A DNA stretch of 64,000 bases, taken from CADEDV01 sp048498035. Its GTDB lineage: Bacteria > Bacteroidota > Bacteroidia > Chitinophagales > Chitinophagaceae. The stretch is from assembly GCA_048498035.1 (NCBI GenBank), contig JBEHYT010000001.1:290131-354130 (forward strand). Reading direction: 5' to 3'. The position numbers and the translations under genes were made by a program. Of this stretch, positions 52,784-62,207 are shown in pieces (position 1 is the stretch's first letter; every line of letters begins with the position of its first letter). The notes beneath the pieces were generated by a model. The model saw nothing but the letters and a program-made list of their open reading frames with translations. It ran no database searches and was not told the DNA's origin.

Positions 52784-54235
52784 TTACTGTCCCTGCGCCA
52801 GGCTATAGGCTTTCTGATCACCCCATTGGTTCAGCAGCTCCAGCGAGCAGATCTTGAAATCGCCACTCAGGCTTACATAAAGTCCAATAATATCCTGCTG
52901 GTTGAGCGGCGTGCCGTCAATGCTTTCAAATCGTGCGTTGTACTGGTTAACCAGGTTGGTGTACACAGAGCCTGTTGGCCAAACCTGGGTGCCACGGTTG
53001 CTGACATTGACCAGGTTGAATTTTACACCGCCGTGCCGCAGGCATTTTTTTGCGATCTCCTCGGGTTGATCGTCACTTTCTATAAACATGTCCACGCCAA
53101 CGATAAATTCGTTTTCCGTTTCACGGGATACGAGCATTGGATTTTTTTCCAGTTTAAAGAAAGTGGCGGTAGCCGGCATATCAGGAAGCACTGGTTTTGG
53201 ATTAAGCGCAGGTTGCTTTCCAAAGTTGCCGACAATGGCCGCTGCAAATTCCGTAGTATTGGCGGCCGGGATATTTTTATCACCAAAATCACCGGTGTGA
53301 ATACCCTGTTCTAAGGTATAAAGAAGGGCATTTTCAATAATGGCGGCTTTTTCCATGTATCCCAGGTGACGAAGCATGGATAGTCCGCTGAGTAAAAGCG
53401 CGGTTGGGTTGGCAATATTTTTTCCTGCAATATCTGGCGCAGTGCCGTGTACTGCTTCAAAAATGCAGATATGATCGCCGATATTGGCAGAAGGGGCAAA
53501 CCCGAGGCCGCCTACCAGTCCGGCACACAAGTCCGATACAATATCGCCCTGCAGGTTGGTTAATACGACTACGTCAAATATGTCGGGCCGCGTTACCAGC
53601 TTCATACAAAGGTCGTCTACAATCACATCGTCTGCCTTCAGATCGGGGTATTCTTCAGCCACTTCATAAAAGCATTTCAGGAAGAGTCCGTCTGTGATTT
53701 TCATGATGTTGGCCTTATGTCCGCAGGTGATGCGCCGTGCATTTTTTTTACGCGCCATTTCAAAGGCATATTTGATCACCTGCAGGCTGCCGGGGCGGGT
53801 AATAAACCGTCGGCTCAGCGCAACATCATGCGTTAGCATATGTTCAATACCGCCATATGTGTCTTCAATATTCTCCCGCACTACGGTAATGTCTACCGGT
53901 ATGCCGGCTTTGGAAAAAACAGTATCTACGCCGTGCAGGGTTTGAAAAACGCGTTTATTGGCATACGTGTTCCATGTTTTCCGGGCCGTTACATTTACGC
54001 TTTTTACGCCCTTGCCCTTGGGGGTTTCCATGGGCCCTTTGAAGAGAATGCCGCAACTTTCGATAATACGCTGGGCTTCCGGCGTCATTCCATTTGAATA
54101 GCCTTTGTCAAATACCCATTTTCCCATTTCTACCAGTTCGTATTCCAGTGGAACGGATGCTGCACTGAAAATATCCAGGACCGCCTGCATTATTTCGGGG
54201 CCAATTCCATCTCCTTTTGCTACAGCTATTTTCAT
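52784..54235 (-). CDS. icd: NADP-dependent isocitrate dehydrogenase, Thermus type
   Basis: 483 residues from the ATG at 54235 (11th codon of the longest frame; it begins MKIAVAKGDGIGPEIM). Signatures: KSVNVTARKTWNTYANKRVF, VVRENIEDTYGGIEHML, NLQGDIVSDLCAGLVGGLGF (Asp metal ligands), IFEAVHGTAPDIAGKNIANP. The C-terminal ~140-residue extension after the catalytic core (VSRETENEFIVGVDMFIESD ...) is that of the Thermus thermophilus enzyme, also seen in Bacteroidota. It oxidises isocitrate to 2-oxoglutarate in the TCA cycle. Single gene. Confidence 0.9.
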   Translation of the reverse strand: MKIAVAKGDGIGPEIMQAVLDIFSAASVPLEYELVEMGKWVFDKGYSNGMTPEAQRIIESCGILFKGPMETPKGKGVKSVNVTARKTWNTYANKRVFQTLHGVDTVFSKAGIPVDITVVRENIEDTYGGIEHMLTHDVALSRRFITRPGSLQVIKYAFEMARKKNARRITCGHKANIMKITDGLFLKCFYEVAEEYPDLKADDVIVDDLCMKLVTRPDIFDVVVLTNLQGDIVSDLCAGLVGGLGFAPSANIGDHICIFEAVHGTAPDIAGKNIANPTALLLSGLSMLRHLGYMEKAAIIENALLYTLEQGIHTGDFGDKNIPAANTTEFAAAIVGNFGKQPALNPKPVLPDMPATATFFKLEKNPMLVSRETENEFIVGVDMFIESDDQPEEIAKKCLRHGGVKFNLVNVSNRGTQVWPTGSVYTNLVNQYNARFESIDGTPLNQQDIIGLYVSLSGDFKICSLELLNQWGDQKAYSLAQGQ

Positions 54236-54392
54236 ATTGTTTTTTTTTTGAAGCCTGTCGATCACGTAAAAACACGAATCTTTGCGCTTCGCGCAACAAA
54301 ATTAGGCGTTCGGTTGGGAAGAGTTTATTAAATATCAGCCAGCCTATTGACCTTCTTGCGTTTTTGTTTATTTTTACGAAAATCGCATTTGC

Positions 54393-54779
54393 ATGAGCAG
54401 TATGATTTCCGAGGGTGTAAAGGTTTCTGTTGAAACTTTTTATCAGCCAGACTATAGCAACCCGCTTCAGTCAGAGTTCATGTTTGCCTATCGCATTAAT
54501 ATTGAGAATTACAATTCATTTCCTGTTAAGTTACATCGGCGGCATTGGCGCATTTTTGACAGCAATGGCACCTACCGGGATGTGGAAGGTGAGGGCGTAG
54601 TAGGCGTTCAGCCTATTTTAAAGCCCGGGGAAAGTTACCAGTATGTAAGTGGATGCAACCTGCGCACCGAAATGGGACGCATGGAAGGCACGTATGAAAT
54701 GGAAAACCTGCACAACAAGCATGTATTCCAGGTTAATATTCCCGCTTTTGAAATGATTGTTCCTATGAAGAACAATTGA
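54393..54779 (+). CDS. apaG: ApaG-family protein
   Basis: 128 residues, one fibronectin-III-like ApaG domain: GVKVSVETFYQPDYSNP, FMFAYRINIENYNSFPVKLH, RRHWRIFDSNGTYRDVEGEG and VVGVQPILKPGESYQYVSG with the G-rich metal/phosphate-binding loop. In enterobacteria it is called a Co/Mg efflux protein on genetic grounds, but its biochemical role is unclear. Confidence 0.92.
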   Translation: MSSMISEGVKVSVETFYQPDYSNPLQSEFMFAYRINIENYNSFPVKLHRRHWRIFDSNGTYRDVEGEGVVGVQPILKPGESYQYVSGCNLRTEMGRMEGTYEMENLHNKHVFQVNIPAFEMIVPMKNN

Positions 54780-54799
54780 TCTCCCGCTGACAATTCCCT

Positions 54800-55849
54800 T
54801 TATCTCGGTTTATATTTCGCTTCTTCGAGGATTTTCCTGGCAGGCGTATTCATCAGGTCTTCCGGTTTGATGCCCGGGTTTTTTGCCACGTATTTTTTTA
54901 CGATCTGCCAGCCAATCCACTGACCGATATTACCGGGTGAACTTTCCTGTGGCATGCCCTGCGTAAAAGGTCCTTCTCCAATATAAGTTTGAATAGAAAC
55001 CTGGTTCACCGTATAGAGGTCTTTTTCATTAGTAACAAGGAAACTCCAGATGTCGGCTTCATGCTGGTTGCACCAGTCAAGCTGCTGTTGTGTATAACCT
55101 GTTTTGATAGAGTCCGGCGTAGCAGGCAGCAATTGGTCCAGCAACCACCATTGTTTACCCCGCTCAATCATTTGTTCAATAAGTGGTTTGCCCTGGCTGC
55201 GGTCTGGGAAAAGATCATCTGCGATAAGTTGCATGGCATCGGCTACCACATATTCACGACTGAAGCGCCGGCTGCGGTATCGCGGAACAACATTTTCAAT
55301 AAAAAATGGCTCCGAGTAAATGGGATAGTCGGCGCCAAGGTAAAATTGCATGCCGATGCCCAGGAAATCCTCACCGAGAAAATCGGGCGAAAACCCGGTA
55401 GCGGTTTGGGCCAGTGCATCCGGCGGTCCCACCAGGGTTACAATATGGCGGGGCAGCGCATAGTTCGGGAAATAATAGTTGACATGTTGGAATGCATCCC
55501 GGAATTGCGCTTCAAGTGAAGCCTGGTCTTTAAAAACCTCTTCTGCCCTGTTATACATAGGGCCTGTGCTGCCGAGAAAGCTTTTTACGCCCGCAAGCGT
55601 GGAGGCGCTGTCGAGCCCGAGGATATTGCCGAGGAAAATGGGTGTGATAGCGGGATATTCGCTATACACTTTATCCAGCCCGGGCCGCACGTTGTTACTG
55701 TCGATGCTGAAAAATGCCTGGTCGTAGCGATCAATTGTAAATGACACCTTGATACCGGATACATCCGGGCCATTTTTGTTGCCAGAATTACAGGCGGAAA
55801 TTGCTGCCGCCAGCAGCAGTGCAAAGGCCGTTTTTTTCATACTTTTCAT
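54800..55849 (-). CDS. gldB: Gliding motility lipoprotein GldB
   Basis: 349 residues from the ATG at 55849 (another possible at 55840), giving a lipoprotein signal (FALLLAAAISAC). The body matches the GldB family: FTIDRYDQAFFSIDSNNV, FSPDFLGEDFLGIGMQFYLG, RYRSRRFSREYVVADAMQLI, DIWSFLVTNEKDLY, and GNIGQWIGWQIVKKYV; an overall fold related to DUF2268 peptidases is inferred. GldB is needed for gliding and T9SS function in Flavobacterium. It is divergent from nadE, the same neighbour pair described for Flavobacterium johnsoniae gldB. Confidence 0.87.
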   Translation of the reverse strand: MKSMKKTAFALLLAAAISACNSGNKNGPDVSGIKVSFTIDRYDQAFFSIDSNNVRPGLDKVYSEYPAITPIFLGNILGLDSASTLAGVKSFLGSTGPMYNRAEEVFKDQASLEAQFRDAFQHVNYYFPNYALPRHIVTLVGPPDALAQTATGFSPDFLGEDFLGIGMQFYLGADYPIYSEPFFIENVVPRYRSRRFSREYVVADAMQLIADDLFPDRSQGKPLIEQMIERGKQWWLLDQLLPATPDSIKTGYTQQQLDWCNQHEADIWSFLVTNEKDLYTVNQVSIQTYIGEGPFTQGMPQESSPGNIGQWIGWQIVKKYVAKNPGIKPEDLMNTPARKILEEAKYKPR

Positions 55850-55919
55850 AAACGCGTTTCGCAGGATTTTGTTGCAGGCAGGATGCCACAGCGAAGGTAC
55901 GGTACTCAAAACATTGAAT

Positions 55920-55927
55920 TAACTTTG
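55920..55927 (+). promoter_or_regulatory. Promoter -7 box (TAACTTTG) of nadE
   Basis: TAACTTTG matches TAnnTTTG and ends 4 nt before the ATG at 55932, predicting a leaderless or nearly leaderless mRNA. Confidence 0.6.
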
Positions 55928-55931
55928 CAGT

Positions 55932-57635
55932 ATGAAGATCGCCCTGGCGCAGCAGAATTACCATATCGGTAATTTTGAACACAACACGAACAAGATCATT
56001 GAAGGCATTGGCTGGGCCCGCAAGGCCGGGGCCGACCTTGTTGTTTTTTCTGAACTTTGCGTTTGCGGGTATGCCCCGCGTGATTTCCTGGAGTTTGATG
56101 ATTTCATTGATCGGTGCTATGCAGCGGTAGACCGGGTGCGGGAGCATGCTAAGGATATCGGTGTACTGATTGGCGGCCCGGTAAGAAACCCGCGGCCGGA
56201 AGGAAAGGATCTTTTCAATGCCGTGTTTTTCCTGCATGAGCAGGAGGTGAAGGCGGTAGTACATAAGACACTGCTTCCCAATTATGATGTGTTTGACGAA
56301 TACCGCTACTTTGAACCGGCATTTGAATGGGATGTGGTGCGGTTCAAAGGGAAAAAGCTGGCCGTTACCATTTGCGAAGACATCTGGAATATGGGTGATA
56401 ATCCCCTGTACCGGGTAACGCCGATGGAAAAACTAAAGGTGTTTTCGCCCGATGTGATGATCAACCTTTCTGCTTCTCCCTATAACTATGCACAAGACAC
56501 GGTTCGCAACAGCCTGGTAAAGGCACATACTGAAAAATATCATCTGCCCATGTTGTATTGCAATGCAGTGGGTTCGCAAACGGAGATTGTTTTTGACGGG
56601 GGCAGCCTGGTGTATGATGTGAATGGAAAGAAGATTCGCGAGATGAAATATTTTGAAGAGGACTATGCGATATTCGACCTGGATGAATTAACAGTGGTGG
56701 ACAACCGTAAACCCGAAATACCGGAGCCGGTTTATTTTTCAGCCCGTGATGTTGGCACAGGAGAAGATATCATCAGTTATCTCGGCAATGAAAAGAATAT
56801 CGATGAGATCTACCATGCACTGGTGCTGGGAATACGGGATTATTTTGGGAAAATGGGTTTTACAAAGGCAATCCTGGGTGCGTCTGGCGGTATTGACAGT
56901 GCAGTGGTGCAGGCGTTAGCCGTGGCTGCATTGGGAAAAGACCAGGTGCGGGCGGTACTGATGCCTTCCCAGTTTTCGTCGGGCCATTCGGTTTCGGATG
57001 CGGAACAGTTGTCGAAAAATCTTGGCAATGCGTATGATGTGGTGCCGATCGGCTCTATCTATGAAAGTTTTCTCGAAGAGCTGAAACCCGTTTTTAAAGA
57101 TGCGCCATTTGGTCTTGCTGAAGAAAACATTCAGGCCCGTACACGCGGTAATTTGCTGATGGCAATTGCCAACAAGTTCGGGTATATCCTGTTGAACACA
57201 TCCAATAAAAGTGAATTGGCCACCGGTTATGGTACATTATATGGAGATATGGCCGGGGGACTGAGTGTGTTGGGTGATGTATACAAAACGCAGGTGTATG
57301 CGCTGGCGCGTTATATTAACCGGGAGCAGGAGATCATCCCGGAGAATATCCTGGTAAAACCGCCTTCAGCGGAATTGCGCCCGGGTCAGAAAGACAGTGA
57401 CAGCCTGCCGGAATATGATACGCTCGACCGGATCCTGTATGAATATATCGAATTGCGAAACGGTCCGCGGGAAATTATTGCAAAAGGCTATGATGCGGCA
57501 TTGGTAACGCGGGTGTTGCGACTGGTAAATACCAATGAATACAAACGGAACCAATTTTGTCCCATCATTCGCGTTAGCTGTAAAGCATTTGGTGTTGGAC
57601 GGCGATTACCCATCGTTGCCCGTTACCTGAGTTGA
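55932..57635 (+). CDS. nadE: Glutamine-dependent NAD+ synthetase
   Basis: 567 residues, two domains. N-terminal nitrilase-type glutaminase (about 1-260): catalytic Glu in FSELCVCGYAPRDFL, Lys in VHKTLLPNYDVFDEYRYF, Cys in VTICEDIWNMGDNP. C-terminal ATP-pyrophosphatase NAD synthetase (about 285-567): ILGASGGIDSAVVQALAVAA with the SGGIDS P-loop, TSNKSELATGYGTLYGDMAG, and QKDSDSLPEYDTLDRIL. It makes NAD from nicotinate adenine dinucleotide. Divergent from gldB. Confidence 0.96.
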   Translation: MKIALAQQNYHIGNFEHNTNKIIEGIGWARKAGADLVVFSELCVCGYAPRDFLEFDDFIDRCYAAVDRVREHAKDIGVLIGGPVRNPRPEGKDLFNAVFFLHEQEVKAVVHKTLLPNYDVFDEYRYFEPAFEWDVVRFKGKKLAVTICEDIWNMGDNPLYRVTPMEKLKVFSPDVMINLSASPYNYAQDTVRNSLVKAHTEKYHLPMLYCNAVGSQTEIVFDGGSLVYDVNGKKIREMKYFEEDYAIFDLDELTVVDNRKPEIPEPVYFSARDVGTGEDIISYLGNEKNIDEIYHALVLGIRDYFGKMGFTKAILGASGGIDSAVVQALAVAALGKDQVRAVLMPSQFSSGHSVSDAEQLSKNLGNAYDVVPIGSIYESFLEELKPVFKDAPFGLAEENIQARTRGNLLMAIANKFGYILLNTSNKSELATGYGTLYGDMAGGLSVLGDVYKTQVYALARYINREQEIIPENILVKPPSAELRPGQKDSDSLPEYDTLDRILYEYIELRNGPREIIAKGYDAALVTRVLRLVNTNEYKRNQFCPIIRVSCKAFGVGRRLPIVARYLS

Positions 57636-57647
57636 TGTTAGTGGCGA

Positions 57648-58142
57648 TCAGTGAATGAAAGTGACTTCGATTGTTGTTGCAGGGTACGGAGATACCGTCA
57701 TGGTTTGTGAAAGTACCAGTGTTGTTTCTGTTACGGACACCAATGTAAAATCATTGGAGCCGCCGGGGAAGATAGGTGCGGAAAGATGTAACACTGTTTC
57801 ACCACTTTGAAGCGTCCAGGTGTAAGTGCCGGCGTAGCTGGTGCTACAAACGTTGGCGCCTTCAGTCACGGTAAGATTGCCGTTTGAGGCAAAAGTTGCG
57901 ATGTTATCCTTCAGGCAGGCGTCAATTGCGCTGCTTACATCGCCATAGCCGGTGGCGGTGGCATGATCAAATTTCCAGGAGCTTTGCACCAGTAGTTCCG
58001 ATTTCGTTTTGGAAGGTGCACCACTATTATCTCCCTTGCTGCAGGATGCCATCCAGGAGAAGGTGATAAGAAGCAATAAAAGCGGGGAACCAAACTTTTT
58101 CACGGTGGTGGGTTTGCAGGTAAAATACAGTTTCTTTTCCAT
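57648..58142 (-). CDS. Lipocalin-like lipoprotein
   Basis: 164 residues with a signal ending FSWMASC (Cys at ~34) after a long basic start; a later start is possible. The mature part looks like the small lipocalin-like domain common in Bacteroidota: LLVQSSWKFDHATATGY, NIATFASNGNLTVTEG, SYAGTYTWTLQSGETVLHL, LVSVTETTLVLSQTM. Ligand unknown. Convergent with nadE, 12 bp between stops. Confidence 0.7.
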   Translation of the reverse strand: MEKKLYFTCKPTTVKKFGSPLLLLLITFSWMASCSKGDNSGAPSKTKSELLVQSSWKFDHATATGYGDVSSAIDACLKDNIATFASNGNLTVTEGANVCSTSYAGTYTWTLQSGETVLHLSAPIFPGGSNDFTLVSVTETTLVLSQTMTVSPYPATTIEVTFIH

Positions 58143-58324
58143 TTGAATAACGAATAACTACGAAAAATCATACGTTCGGGCCTGCCATTGATCATTTTTT
58201 GACCCAAATCCTCCCGAAATGGTTTGAAATTGGGAGAATATTGGAAAAAAGATAGCCCCGCATCGTTCCCGGCAAATATTTTGCTAAAGGCAGGGTGTAT
58301 TTTGTGTCACCATAAATTTTTTGC

Positions 58325-59326
58325 ATGTTAAAAACCACAGAAGATATCCGCCAGTTGAATGAGCGGATTACCCAGGCGGGCCAGTTTACAGACAAATTGC
58401 GGGAAGAGATCAGCCACGTGATCGTTGGCCAGTCCCACATGTTAGACCGCCTGCTGATCGGTTTGCTGAGCAACGGGCACGTGTTGCTGGAGGGCGTTCC
58501 GGGGCTGGCCAAAACGCTTACCATCAAATCTCTTGCCCAGGCGATCCATGCGCAGTTTAGCCGTATCCAGTTTACACCCGACCTGCTACCGGCTGACGTG
58601 ATTGGTACGTTGATCTACAACCAGCAGCGCAATGAATTTGTGGTACGGAAGGGACCTATTTTTGCCAACTTTATCCTGGCGGATGAAATCAACCGCGCGC
58701 CTGCCAAAGTGCAGTCTGCCTTGCTGGAGGCCATGCAGGAGCGGCAGGTAACGATTGGCGATAGTACCTATAAATTGGATGAACCATTCCTGGTGCTGGC
58801 TACGCAGAACCCGTTGGAGCAGGAAGGAACTTATCCGCTGCCGGAGGCCCAGGTAGACCGGTTTATTATGAAGGTGGTGGTAGACTATCCCAAAATGCAT
58901 GAAGAGCAGATGATCATCCGGCAAAATGTGCAGGGGTTAACGGTGCCGCCGGTAAAGCGCGTGGTATCCATGCAGGAAGTATTGCAGGCCCGGGATCTGA
59001 CCCGCCAGATTTACATGGACGAAAAAATTGAGCAGTATATTCTTGATATTGTTTTTGCGACAAGATTTCCCGATAAATACAAGCTGGAAAAACTGAAGCC
59101 GATGATCTCATACGGCGGTTCGCCGCGGGCGAGCATCAACCTGGCGCTGGCTGCGAAAGCGCAGGCTTTCCTTAATAAACGCGGATTTGTGATCCCTGAA
59201 GATGTAAGGAGCATCAGCCATGATGTATTGCGTCACCGCATCGGGCTTACTTATGAGGCGGAAGCGGAAAATGTAAAGGTGATTGATGTGATTGAGGCGA
59301 TATTAAAAGAGATCAACGTTCCGTAA
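58325..59326 (+). CDS. MoxR-family AAA+ ATPase
   Basis: 333 residues. AAA_3 Walker A GVPGLAKTLTIKSLAQAI, Walker B FILADEINRAPAKVQSALLE, sensor VLATQNPLEQEGTYPLPEAQ, and the C-terminal lid (YGGSPRASINLALAAKAQAF). MoxR ATPases act as chaperones for VWA-domain partners. It heads an operon with DUF58, BatD-like and BatA genes, the standard Bat (Bacteroides aerotolerance) arrangement. Confidence 0.94.
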   Translation: MLKTTEDIRQLNERITQAGQFTDKLREEISHVIVGQSHMLDRLLIGLLSNGHVLLEGVPGLAKTLTIKSLAQAIHAQFSRIQFTPDLLPADVIGTLIYNQQRNEFVVRKGPIFANFILADEINRAPAKVQSALLEAMQERQVTIGDSTYKLDEPFLVLATQNPLEQEGTYPLPEAQVDRFIMKVVVDYPKMHEEQMIIRQNVQGLTVPPVKRVVSMQEVLQARDLTRQIYMDEKIEQYILDIVFATRFPDKYKLEKLKPMISYGGSPRASINLALAAKAQAFLNKRGFVIPEDVRSISHDVLRHRIGLTYEAEAENVKVIDVIEAILKEINVP

Positions 59327-59382
59327 GACGTGCCGGTTACAACAACCGGTTTGTATTTTACGCTTATTCATCAATACCATGC

Positions 59383-60252
59383 ATGGAAGTTTCATCAATC
59401 ATAAAGAAAGTACGGGAACTGGAAATTAAAAGTAAAAAACTCACCAGTGATCTTTTTACCGGTGAGTATCATAGTGCCTTTAAGGGCAAGGGAATGTCTT
59501 TTAAAGAGGTTCGTGAATATGCGGCGGGAGATGATATTCGTTTTATCGACTGGAATGTTTCTGCACGTTTTGGGCATCCCTACAGCAAAGTGTTTGAGGA
59601 AGAGCGGGAGCTTACGGTAATGTTGCTGGTAGACATCAGCGGAAGTTCAATGGTGGGAACGGTGAATGGACGAAAGCGGGATGTAGCGGCAGAGATTGCT
59701 GCCGTGCTTGCTTTTTCAGCAGTGAATAATGGTGACAAGATAGGGGTGGTATTTTATTCTGATCGCGTGGAAGGATATCTTCCTCCCAAGAAGGGCCGGG
59801 ATCAGGCGCTGTTTGTGGTAAGAAGTCTTCTTTCCCGTGAAGCCAAAGGAAAGGGAACATCGCTGGGAACAGCGTTACGTTATTTTAATAATACAACGCG
59901 GCAGAAAAGTATTGCATTTGTGTTGAGCGATTTCCTGGATGCGAATTATGAAGATGCATTGCGCGTAGTGGGGAAAAAGCATGATGTAGTAGGGCTTAAA
60001 TTGTACGACCGGATGGACAGGCAATTGCCGCAGGCTGGGCTTATGCAGGTGGCCGATGCTGAAAATGGCGCCACCCGATGGGTCGACACCGGGAATGCCT
60101 TGGTTCGCTATAATTATGAGCGTGAATTTTTTCGTGTAACGGAATACAGCGCCCAGGCGTTTCAAAAAGCCGGCTGTGATCTTTTGCATATCCGGACAGA
60201 CGAAGACTACGTACGGATACTGCAACGGTTTTTCCTGAGCCGTAATAAATGA
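59383..60252 (+). CDS. DUF58 (VWA-like) protein of the Bat operon
   Basis: 289 residues. Family motif GEYHSAFKGKGMSFKEVREY, then AAGDDIRFIDWNVSARFGHP, and a VWA core with MIDAS-like LLVDISGSSMVG and SIAFVLSDFLDANYEDAL. No membrane segment, so a cytoplasmic partner of the MoxR ATPase. 56 bp after moxR. Confidence 0.92.
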   Translation: MEVSSIIKKVRELEIKSKKLTSDLFTGEYHSAFKGKGMSFKEVREYAAGDDIRFIDWNVSARFGHPYSKVFEEERELTVMLLVDISGSSMVGTVNGRKRDVAAEIAAVLAFSAVNNGDKIGVVFYSDRVEGYLPPKKGRDQALFVVRSLLSREAKGKGTSLGTALRYFNNTTRQKSIAFVLSDFLDANYEDALRVVGKKHDVVGLKLYDRMDRQLPQAGLMQVADAENGATRWVDTGNALVRYNYEREFFRVTEYSAQAFQKAGCDLLHIRTDEDYVRILQRFFLSRNK

Positions 60253-60264
60253 TTGGATTAATTC

Positions 60265-61152
60265 ATGAACAGGTCACTTTTTTATACCACCCTGCTCCTT
60301 ATGCTTTCCGTTGTTGCGGGAGAAAATATTGCTGCGCAATCTCAGACGCGTATTACGGTTACGGCTGACCGCCGTGAAATTCAAATTGGTCAGCCCATTA
60401 CGCTTCAGTTTAAAGCAGATATTCCCGAGGAGGAAGCCATCCAATTTTTTGACCTGGACAGTATTCCGCATTTTGAATTCCTGGAGAAGAAAAAAGTGGA
60501 TACCACCAATACCAACAGCGGTACACTGCTTACCCAGGAGGTACGCATCACCAGCTTTGATTCAGGACATTGGGTAATACCCGCTTTTGTGCTGGCCGAC
60601 TCCCTGCGCACCGATAGCATTCCAGTTGATGTAGTGTATTCCGGGTTTGATACGAGGCAGGACTATCATGATATTGCTGATGTAGAAGATGTAAAAGTAG
60701 ATCAGAAAAAGGATGAGCGCTGGTGGTATTATGTTGCAGCCGGTGTTGTGCTGCTGATCGTAGCGGGATGGTTTATCTGGCGAAAGATGCGCAAGAAGCC
60801 CGTGCAGGCGCCGCCGTCGCCGCCCAGGGACCCCTTCCGCGAAGCGATGCAGGAATTGGATGGGTTACGTCCTGGCGATGATATAAAACTGTATTATAGT
60901 AAACTGACCACTATCTTCCGGGAATATCTCTACCAGAAAAAAAATATCCGTTCGCTACAGGAAACGACGGGTGAACTGGTGCAACAGATGCGTGGTCTTT
61001 CATTGCCTGCTGCCTCATTTGAACGGCTTACGCAGGTGTTGCGTCTTGCCGATTTTGTAAAATTTGCCAAATTCATCCCTGCTGCTGACGATAACGCCGG
61101 TAGTATGCAGGTGATACGACAGGCCATTACGGAAATTGAACAATTGCCCTGA
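60265..61152 (+). CDS. BatD-like membrane protein (DUF4381-type)
   Basis: 295 residues: signal peptide (about 1-24, ending ENIAAQ), a periplasmic beta-sandwich (ITVTADRREIQIGQPITLQF), one membrane helix (about 155-171, YYVAAGVVLLIVAGWFIW) and a cytoplasmic tail (LYYSKLTTIFREYLYQKKNI ... LRLADFVKFAKF). This is the layout of the short BatD/DUF4381 proteins between DUF58 and BatA genes. Its last base overlaps the batA ATG by 1 bp (TGATG). Confidence 0.82.
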   Translation: MNRSLFYTTLLLMLSVVAGENIAAQSQTRITVTADRREIQIGQPITLQFKADIPEEEAIQFFDLDSIPHFEFLEKKKVDTTNTNSGTLLTQEVRITSFDSGHWVIPAFVLADSLRTDSIPVDVVYSGFDTRQDYHDIADVEDVKVDQKKDERWWYYVAAGVVLLIVAGWFIWRKMRKKPVQAPPSPPRDPFREAMQELDGLRPGDDIKLYYSKLTTIFREYLYQKKNIRSLQETTGELVQQMRGLSLPAASFERLTQVLRLADFVKFAKFIPAADDNAGSMQVIRQAITEIEQLP

Positions 61153-62162
61153 TGTTGTATGAATGGATAAAAAATATGGACTTTGCCTATCCAAAGCTGT
61201 TTGCTTTGTTTTTGCTGATACCGGTCATGATTGCCTGGTATCTGCGAAAGAATGACCGGCAGCAGGCAACGGTAATGGTTTCGTCGGGTAATATGTTTAC
61301 CATAAGCTCCTGGAAAGGCCGTCTTCGTCATCTTCCTTTTATACTGCGCATACTGGCCGTGGCCTGCCTGGTGGTGGCGCTGGCGCGGCCGCAAAAGCGG
61401 AATGATGACCAGGTAAATGAAGGAGAGGGAATTGATATCGTGCTTTGTATGGATGTAAGCGGAAGTATGGGGTCCCGGGATATTTTGCCCTCCCGGATGG
61501 AGGTGGCCAAAGACGTAGCGATCCAGTTTGTACAGGAAAGACCGGTAGACCGGATTGGGCTCGTGATTTTCTCCGGGGAGGCGTTTACGCAATGCCCGAT
61601 CACCACGGACCGGAATACATTGATCAGCCAAATACAATCGTTAGACAGCCGGCGATTTTTGAAAGATGGAACCGTAATAGGCGAGGGGCTGGCAACGGCA
61701 GTAGACCGGTTGAGCTCCAGTACTTCTAAAAGTAAAGTGATTATCCTGATTACAGATGGTAAGGAAGATGCGCCGGATACCCGGTTAATTGATCCGCTTA
61801 CCGCGCTGGCCATCGCGCGATCCAAGGGCATCCGGGTGTATACGATCGGTATGGGCGCCACGCCCGTTGCAACGCCGGAACTACCGGGAAAGACCGGGAT
61901 AAAAAATCCGGCTATTGATTTTATCGACGTACAACTTCTGGAACGAATTGCTACGGAAACGGGCGGTAAATATTTCCGGGCGCGGGACCGGGCTGCGTTG
62001 GAAAATACCTACCAGCAGATAGACAAAATGGAGAAGTCGAAGGTGGAAGTGCGGTCATTCAAGCAGTACCAGGAACGTTTTCTTCCCTTTTTGCTGGCGG
62101 CGCTTGCGTTCCTGTTCCTGGAACTGGTGCTTCGCTTTACGGTTTTCCGCCGGTTTCCCTGA
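61152..62162 (+). CDS. batA: BatA-like VWA membrane protein
   Basis: 336 residues: two N-terminal membrane segments (about 9-24, YPKLFALFLLIPVMIAWY, and 58-75, FILRILAVACLVVALAR), a VWA domain with an intact MIDAS (VLCMDVSGSMGSRD, FSGEAFTQCPITTDRNTLI, ILITDGKEDAPDTRL), and a C-terminal membrane helix (FLPFLLAALAFLFLELVLRF). BatA-type proteins sit in the inner membrane and are proposed to help with periplasmic or oxidative stress; the biochemical role is unsettled. BatB and BatC genes do not follow. Confidence 0.9.
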   Translation: MLYEWIKNMDFAYPKLFALFLLIPVMIAWYLRKNDRQQATVMVSSGNMFTISSWKGRLRHLPFILRILAVACLVVALARPQKRNDDQVNEGEGIDIVLCMDVSGSMGSRDILPSRMEVAKDVAIQFVQERPVDRIGLVIFSGEAFTQCPITTDRNTLISQIQSLDSRRFLKDGTVIGEGLATAVDRLSSSTSKSKVIILITDGKEDAPDTRLIDPLTALAIARSKGIRVYTIGMGATPVATPELPGKTGIKNPAIDFIDVQLLERIATETGGKYFRARDRAALENTYQQIDKMEKSKVEVRSFKQYQERFLPFLLAALAFLFLELVLRFTVFRRFP

Positions 62163-62207
62163 TCTGATTCCTTTTTACAGGCGCGTTCAATCAATTATCT
62201 TGCAGGC

